From: JAPOUP01 sp965203255
Lineage (GTDB): Bacteria > Pseudomonadota > Alphaproteobacteria > Rhodobacterales > Rhodobacteraceae
DNA length: 64,000 nt
Assembly (NCBI GenBank): GCA_965203255.1
Contig: OZ241882.1
Span: 1,984,001-2,048,000, forward strand
Reading direction: 5' to 3'
The notes below the pieces were generated by a model, which saw nothing but the letters and a program-made list of their open reading frames with translations, did not search any database and was not told where the DNA came from. How positions within the stretch are numbered: position 1 is the first letter of the stretch; each line of letters opens with the position of its first letter. A program made the translations under genes and the position numbers. Below, piece after piece: positions 60,805 through 64,000 of the stretch.

Positions 60805-61024
60805 GGTCGTGATACTAGGCTCTCGCTATTCTGATGTTTTCAGATTGTTATCAACCTGAACCCATCCAGAAATGGTGATCCAAACTTCAGCCGCTGACAG
60901 ATGCCATGGGACGGGCCGCCGTTTGCCTTCGCGGGTGATTCGGTGCAGGGTGTTGACAGGAAGACAGCATGTTGTGGCGGGGGGCCGCGAGACGGCAACC
61001 CCCGCCGAGTGAAAGGAGAGAAAG

Positions 61025-62242
61025 ATGACTGATTCGAAAACCCCTTTCGAGGGGAACGTTACCACGGTCTACGCGGCTCTGGAAGTGAGCGGCAGGAGCT
61101 GGATCCTCGCGGTGGGCGATCCGTCCGACACGTCGAGGGCCGGCATCCACAGGCTGGCGCCGCAGGACGTTGATGGGCTCCTGGGCAGGCTCGGGCGGGC
61201 GCGGGAGCGGGCGGCGACCGGCGGCGATGTCCGGGTGATGCTTGTGTACGAGGCCGGTTACGAGGGCTTCTGGCTGGCCCGGCGGCTGGAGGGGGAGGAT
61301 GTCGAGGTGGTTGTCTGCGACCCCGCGAGCCTCGAGGTGGTGCGGAGGAAAAAGAAGGTGAAGACGGACCGGATCGACGCCCGCCGGATGGTCCGGGCGC
61401 TCAGGGCGTGGGACGGCGGCGACCGGGACGCGATGTCGCGGGTGCGTGTGCCAACGGTCGCGGAGGAGGACAGGAAGCGGCTGCTGCGCCGGCGGGAGCG
61501 TCTGGTGCAGGAGCGCCGCCGCCTCTCGAACTCCGTCGACGGGCTCCTGAGGCTGCACGGGGTGTTGGCCGGGGATCCGGCGCGGCCGGGGTTCCGTGAG
61601 CGGCTCGGCGGGATGGAGACCGGCTACGGGGAGCCGCTGCCGCCGGAGCTGCTGGCCGAGATCAAGGGCATCCTCGACCGGCTGGAGCTGGTGCGCGCGG
61701 AACTCAAGGCTGTCGAGGCGAGGAAGATGGAGATGCTGGAGGCGTCGGCCCGGGCCCTCGACGGCCTCCGCGCGGACGCCGCCGGGAAGGAGGCCGCTCC
61801 GCCCGTTGACAGACCGCGGGCGGCGCCGGCGGACGCCCACCACGCGGCGACGCTGGTCCGGCTGCGCGGGATCGGCCCGAACGACGCGCTGATGCTGGGC
61901 GGCGAGCTCTTCTACCGGGAGCTGCGCAACCGGCGGCAGCTGGCCAGCCTCGCGGGCCTGGCGCCGGTGCCCTTCGCGAGCGGGGGCGTCGACAACGACC
62001 AGGGGATCAGCAAGGCGGGCGGCGCGATGCTGCGAAAGCACCTGGTGCAGATGGCCTGGCGCTGGCTGCGCCACCAGCCCGACAGCGCCCTCTCGGCGTG
62101 GTTCCGGGATTACGTGAGCGCCCGCGACGGACGTTCGCGCAGGCGGGGGATCGTGGCGCTGGCCCGTAAGCTTCTGGTGGCGCTGTGGAGGTTCGCCACC
62201 ACCGGCCTGGTGCCGGAGGGCGCCGTCCTGTCGCAGGCCTGA
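61025..62242 (+). CDS. IS110-family transposase, copy 2
   Basis: This 405-residue protein is identical in sequence to the copy at 58753-59970, with the same YAALEVSGRSW, VYEAGYEGFW, KTDRIDARRM and DNDQGISKAGGAML motifs. ATG 61025 follows an AAAGGAGAGAAAG ribosome-binding region. Two intact identical copies so close together imply recent movement. IS110 enzymes are directed by a structured bridge RNA from the non-coding part of the element; which end encodes it here is not established. Confidence 0.93.
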   Translation: MTDSKTPFEGNVTTVYAALEVSGRSWILAVGDPSDTSRAGIHRLAPQDVDGLLGRLGRARERAATGGDVRVMLVYEAGYEGFWLARRLEGEDVEVVVCDPASLEVVRRKKKVKTDRIDARRMVRALRAWDGGDRDAMSRVRVPTVAEEDRKRLLRRRERLVQERRRLSNSVDGLLRLHGVLAGDPARPGFRERLGGMETGYGEPLPPELLAEIKGILDRLELVRAELKAVEARKMEMLEASARALDGLRADAAGKEAAPPVDRPRAAPADAHHAATLVRLRGIGPNDALMLGGELFYRELRNRRQLASLAGLAPVPFASGGVDNDQGISKAGGAMLRKHLVQMAWRWLRHQPDSALSAWFRDYVSARDGRSRRRGIVALARKLLVALWRFATTGLVPEGAVLSQA

Positions 62243-62609
62243 GAGCGGGAGGGCAACGGAACAACGGAACAACGGAACACCCGGGCGGCCCGACGGGGCC
62301 TCCGGGGAACCCGGGCAGGGCGTGTGACCGTGCAGGGGCCTGGTTCGCCGCAGGAAGCGGCACCGTTCATTTCAGATGGGTCCCGCCCCCCCCGGAACGT
62401 CGCACCGCCCGAATCGGGCATAATGGTCACGGGGCCGGCACCGGCCAACCGAACCGGATAAGAGGCTGGACGCGTCGTTGAGCGCGTCATGGAACCGCGA
62501 CGTTCTGTCTGGACTTCCCCGGTGGCACGGAAGCCGCCCCCCGACGGAGGGAGGGACGCCGATGTGAGGTTTTGAAAAAGGGCACTTGACCTGTAAGGTC
62601 TCATAAGAG
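62243..62609 (+). ncRNA. Candidate bridge-RNA region of the IS110 element (copy 2)
   Basis: The 367-bp non-coding 3' end is GC-rich with many local stems and a triple ACGGAACA repeat (62258-62281 region). It includes GGGCAGGG and GCAGGGG, which could pair with the shared target half CCCTGCC. IS110/IS1111 elements express a guide RNA from a non-coding end. This assignment rests on that precedent and on the complementarity, not on a covariance match. The same sequence occurs in copy 1 at 58386-58752. Confidence 0.35.
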
Positions 62610-62695
62610 TCCCTGCCCCTCTCAGGCAACCTAGTCCAAGGCTATCGCACTTGGGAATTTCGTCGCGACAGACGTGAACATATTTCGAACAGAGG

Positions 62696-62779
62696 TGCGC
62701 TCCTGTTGCGGTTGGGGTCACGTTTGGATGGATTTCAGGCATCATCGCGACGATGGAGGCCCAAATGCGATTGCCCTGA
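62696..62779. repeat. Dispersed repeat, copy 2
   Basis: This segment (CCTGTTGCGGTTGGGGTCAC ... GCGATTGCCCTGAA) resembles 52501-52583. It lies between IS110 copy 2 and the cytochrome oxidase subunit IV gene, ending 12 bp before that gene's stop codon. Confidence 0.5.
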
Positions 62780-62790
62780 AACCAGGTCTG

Positions 62791-62925
62791 TCAACTGTTG
62801 ATCATCGCCAGCAGAATGAGTACGATCAGGATAGCCACTGTCGTCCATGCCACGAACCTGACAAATCCCGAGAACATCGACTCTTGGGCAGAGATGTCCA
62901 TTTCTCCGTGCTGATGTTCAGCCAT
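62791..62925 (-). CDS. aa3-type cytochrome c oxidase subunit IV (44 residues)
   Basis: A very short gene on the minus strand from ATG 62925 to TGA 62791. The product MAEHQHGEMDISAQESMFSG continues with FVRFVAWTT and a single membrane helix (VAILIVLILLAM) ending INS. The histidine/acid-rich start MAEHxHGEM, the Q-E-x-x-F-x-G-F block and one helix are those of the bacterial aa3 oxidase subunit IV family found in alphaproteobacteria, where it packs beside subunits I and III of the terminal oxidase. No other oxidase genes are near. Confidence 0.85.
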   Translation of the reverse strand: MAEHQHGEMDISAQESMFSGFVRFVAWTTVAILIVLILLAMINS

Positions 62926-63118
62926 GGTTTTTCACCTTCAAGTATCGTCTTCCAAATGATTCTAGCTAGTCCGAAAGCGGCTGTCACGGCTGTGACCGGG
63001 GCGAATCCGCGCAGTCCGCCGAAATCCCGATAGGCGATGCGAACGGTATTGCGGGTTCGGGGCGTCCCGTCGACTGTGCCACCAATCCAACATCAATCCT
63101 CCTGCTCCAGTCGCGAAG

Positions 63119-64000
63119 CTACGACTTTTGCCACAGCCACGCACCATCTTCGCGAAGCGATCTATCTATCCTGCCGAGCTTCCGTAGGTGGTTGAGATGC
63201 GCCATGGTCTCCACCAACGCAAGCCCATATTCACCGGCTCCAATTCTGCGCATGAACAACGTGTTGAAACAGTCAACTGCGACGTTTGGTTCGTCCAGAA
63301 ACTCAAGCAGCCGATCCAGTGCACCGAGGTGATTGTTGACAAGTTGCCGGAAGCGCCCCGGCAAACCGGAGAACGGCAGCTTGTGACCTGGCAGGACGAG
63401 TTGCCTGTCAGTTGCATGTGGACTCAGCAACTCACAGGATTCGAGCCATTCGCCGACTGGGTCGGCCTCAGGTTCGGTCGCATAGACGCCAAGATTCGGG
63501 GAAATCGTAGGCAAGAGCTGATCCCCGCCGATCACAAGCTCACCGTCCCGGGACCATAGCGTCGCATGCTCGGGCGCATGCCCATTGCCAATGCGAATGT
63601 CCCATTGCCGGCCGCCAAAGTGTATCCCGTCTCCCTCCCTTATCCGACGGAATCCAAGTGGAAGATGCGCGACTACATCCGAGAAATTGAACGGTCGCTC
63701 TGAGCGGCGTTGCTCTATCAGCTCGGACGGCATTCCCGCACTGCGCCAGAATTCCAATGTCTCGGGAACAGGTGAAGGTTGCTCGTCCAATGTGAGCATC
63801 CTGGCCATCAGCCACGCAGTGCGGGTCGTGCACAGTTCGGCTCCGTGCGTCGTCTGGAACCAACCGGCAAGTCCTATGTGGTCGGGATGGTGATGCGTTA
63901 CCAAGACCCGACGAACAGGGGCACCCTTCAGCGGCCCACCAAGAGCGGCGTTCCACGCGGAGCGGCAACGCTGGCTGTCAAAACCTGTGTCTACGATCGT
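63119..64000 (-). CDS. MBL-fold metallo-hydrolase, 5' end beyond the window
   Basis: A metallo-beta-lactamase-fold hydrolase cut by the window edge: the frame is open to 64000, where TIVDTGFDSQRCRSAWN is visible, so the N-terminus is missing. The metal motif THHHPDHIGLAGW (HxHxDH) is intact. GNGHAPEHATLW gives the next histidine, VIGGDQLLPTISPNLGVY the bridging aspartate, and LVLPGHKLPF the last histidine. The C-terminal helical extension (DCFNTLFMRRIGAGEYGLALVETMAHLNHL) is typical of the LACTB2/glyoxalase II-like group. The substrate is not known. Confidence 0.9.
   Translation of the reverse strand, partial: TIVDTGFDSQRCRSAWNAALGGPLKGAPVRRVLVTHHHPDHIGLAGWFQTTHGAELCTTRTAWLMARMLTLDEQPSPVPETLEFWRSAGMPSELIEQRRSERPFNFSDVVAHLPLGFRRIREGDGIHFGGRQWDIRIGNGHAPEHATLWSRDGELVIGGDQLLPTISPNLGVYATEPEADPVGEWLESCELLSPHATDRQLVLPGHKLPFSGLPGRFRQLVNNHLGALDRLLEFLDEPNVAVDCFNTLFMRRIGAGEYGLALVETMAHLNHLRKLGRIDRSLREDGAWLWQKS

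Larger units (their letters stand above)
57801..60815 (+). mobile_element. IS630-family element, dead, interrupted by IS110 copy 1
   Basis: The ends begin GTATC on both sides (57801 onward and the complement of 60811-60815) next to TA (57799-57800 and 60816-60817), the IS630 target dinucleotide. Removing the 1712-bp IS110 leaves about 1.3 kb, the normal IS630 length. It contains the two halves of one transposase gene, which also has frameshifts. Confidence 0.72.
60898..62609 (+). mobile_element. IS110-family element, copy 2 (inverted)
   Basis: This 1712-bp copy is in the opposite orientation to copy 1, with 800 bp between them. On the minus strand the target reads GGGCAGGGA-CT-GTCAGC. The transposase lies at 61025-62242; 127 bp precede it and 367 bp follow it. 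The long 3' non-coding end contains GGGCAGGG (62313-62320) and GCAGGGG (62332-62338), complementary to the CCCTGCC half of both targets on this strand. Confidence 0.85.

Noticed and set aside
1..64000. CRISPR array
   Set aside because: No regularly spaced identical direct repeats with unique spacers were seen; repetitive zones are RTX coding repeats or mobile-element ends.

Overview
The window looks like a chromosomal piece of an alphaproteobacterium. The evidence is the rnc-era-DUF1491-recO neighbourhood, the mlaA-mlaC pair, acpS, lepB, glnE, greA, a DUF3775 protein and a 44-residue aa3-type cytochrome oxidase subunit IV. I cannot name the genus. GC is high, the housekeeping genes are intact, and the segments between them are heavily colonised by mobile elements.

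Layout. (1) 1-10411 is core: sfsA, mlaA-mlaC, a bifunctional penicillin-binding protein, rnc, era, DUF1491, recO, a sulfurtransferase and an aromatic aminotransferase. (2) 10787-15812 behaves as a composite transposon: two direct ~110-bp palindromic repeats form its ends and a 9-bp target duplication flanks it. It carries a dead cupin gene and an RTX calcium-binding protein gene split by an insertion sequence that has its own 8-bp duplication. (3) 15989-30526 is a defence island: a Fic protein, a tight five-gene operon with DISARM-type DrmA and DrmB plus a compact UvrD-like helicase, an unrecognised 530-residue protein and a NERD-nuclease/degenerate-ATPase protein, then an IS1595-type transposon carrying a BglII-like restriction-modification pair. 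That transposon sits exactly between an AbrB-like pseudogene and rsmD, with an 8-bp duplication that includes the rsmD start codon. (4) 30532-33452 is core again (rsmD, acpS, lepB), hit by two further members of the small palindromic repeat family with 9-10 bp duplications; one supplies the acpS stop codon. (5) 33783-41198 is a six-gene minus-strand operon coupling an RsbV/RsbW/RsbU-type partner-switching cascade to a sensor-MFS fusion, a substrate-binding protein and a GNAT acetyltransferase. (6) 41313-52490 is a graveyard of trb-type conjugative elements: two different trbB remnants, a traG tail, a CopG-like gene, an intact hipBA, a broken hipA, an AAA ATPase, an IS630, a decayed IS1380, and inside the IS1380 a 1.8-kb element with TGTCA ends, tandem end repeats, a 5-bp duplication, no transposase and a PIN-domain two-gene cargo. 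(7) 52642-57692 is core (glnE, DUF3775, thioredoxin-like, greA). (8) 57801-62609 holds a dead IS630 interrupted by an IS110-family element and a second identical inverted IS110 copy; the two targets share a motif. (9) 62791-64000 has the oxidase subunit IV gene and a partial metallo-hydrolase.

Functionally, the two defence layers (DISARM-like operon and mobile R-M) lie next to each other, and two toxin-antitoxin-like modules (hipBA and the PIN pair) persist inside otherwise dead mobile DNA. The stress-signalling operon is the most unusual chromosomal module.
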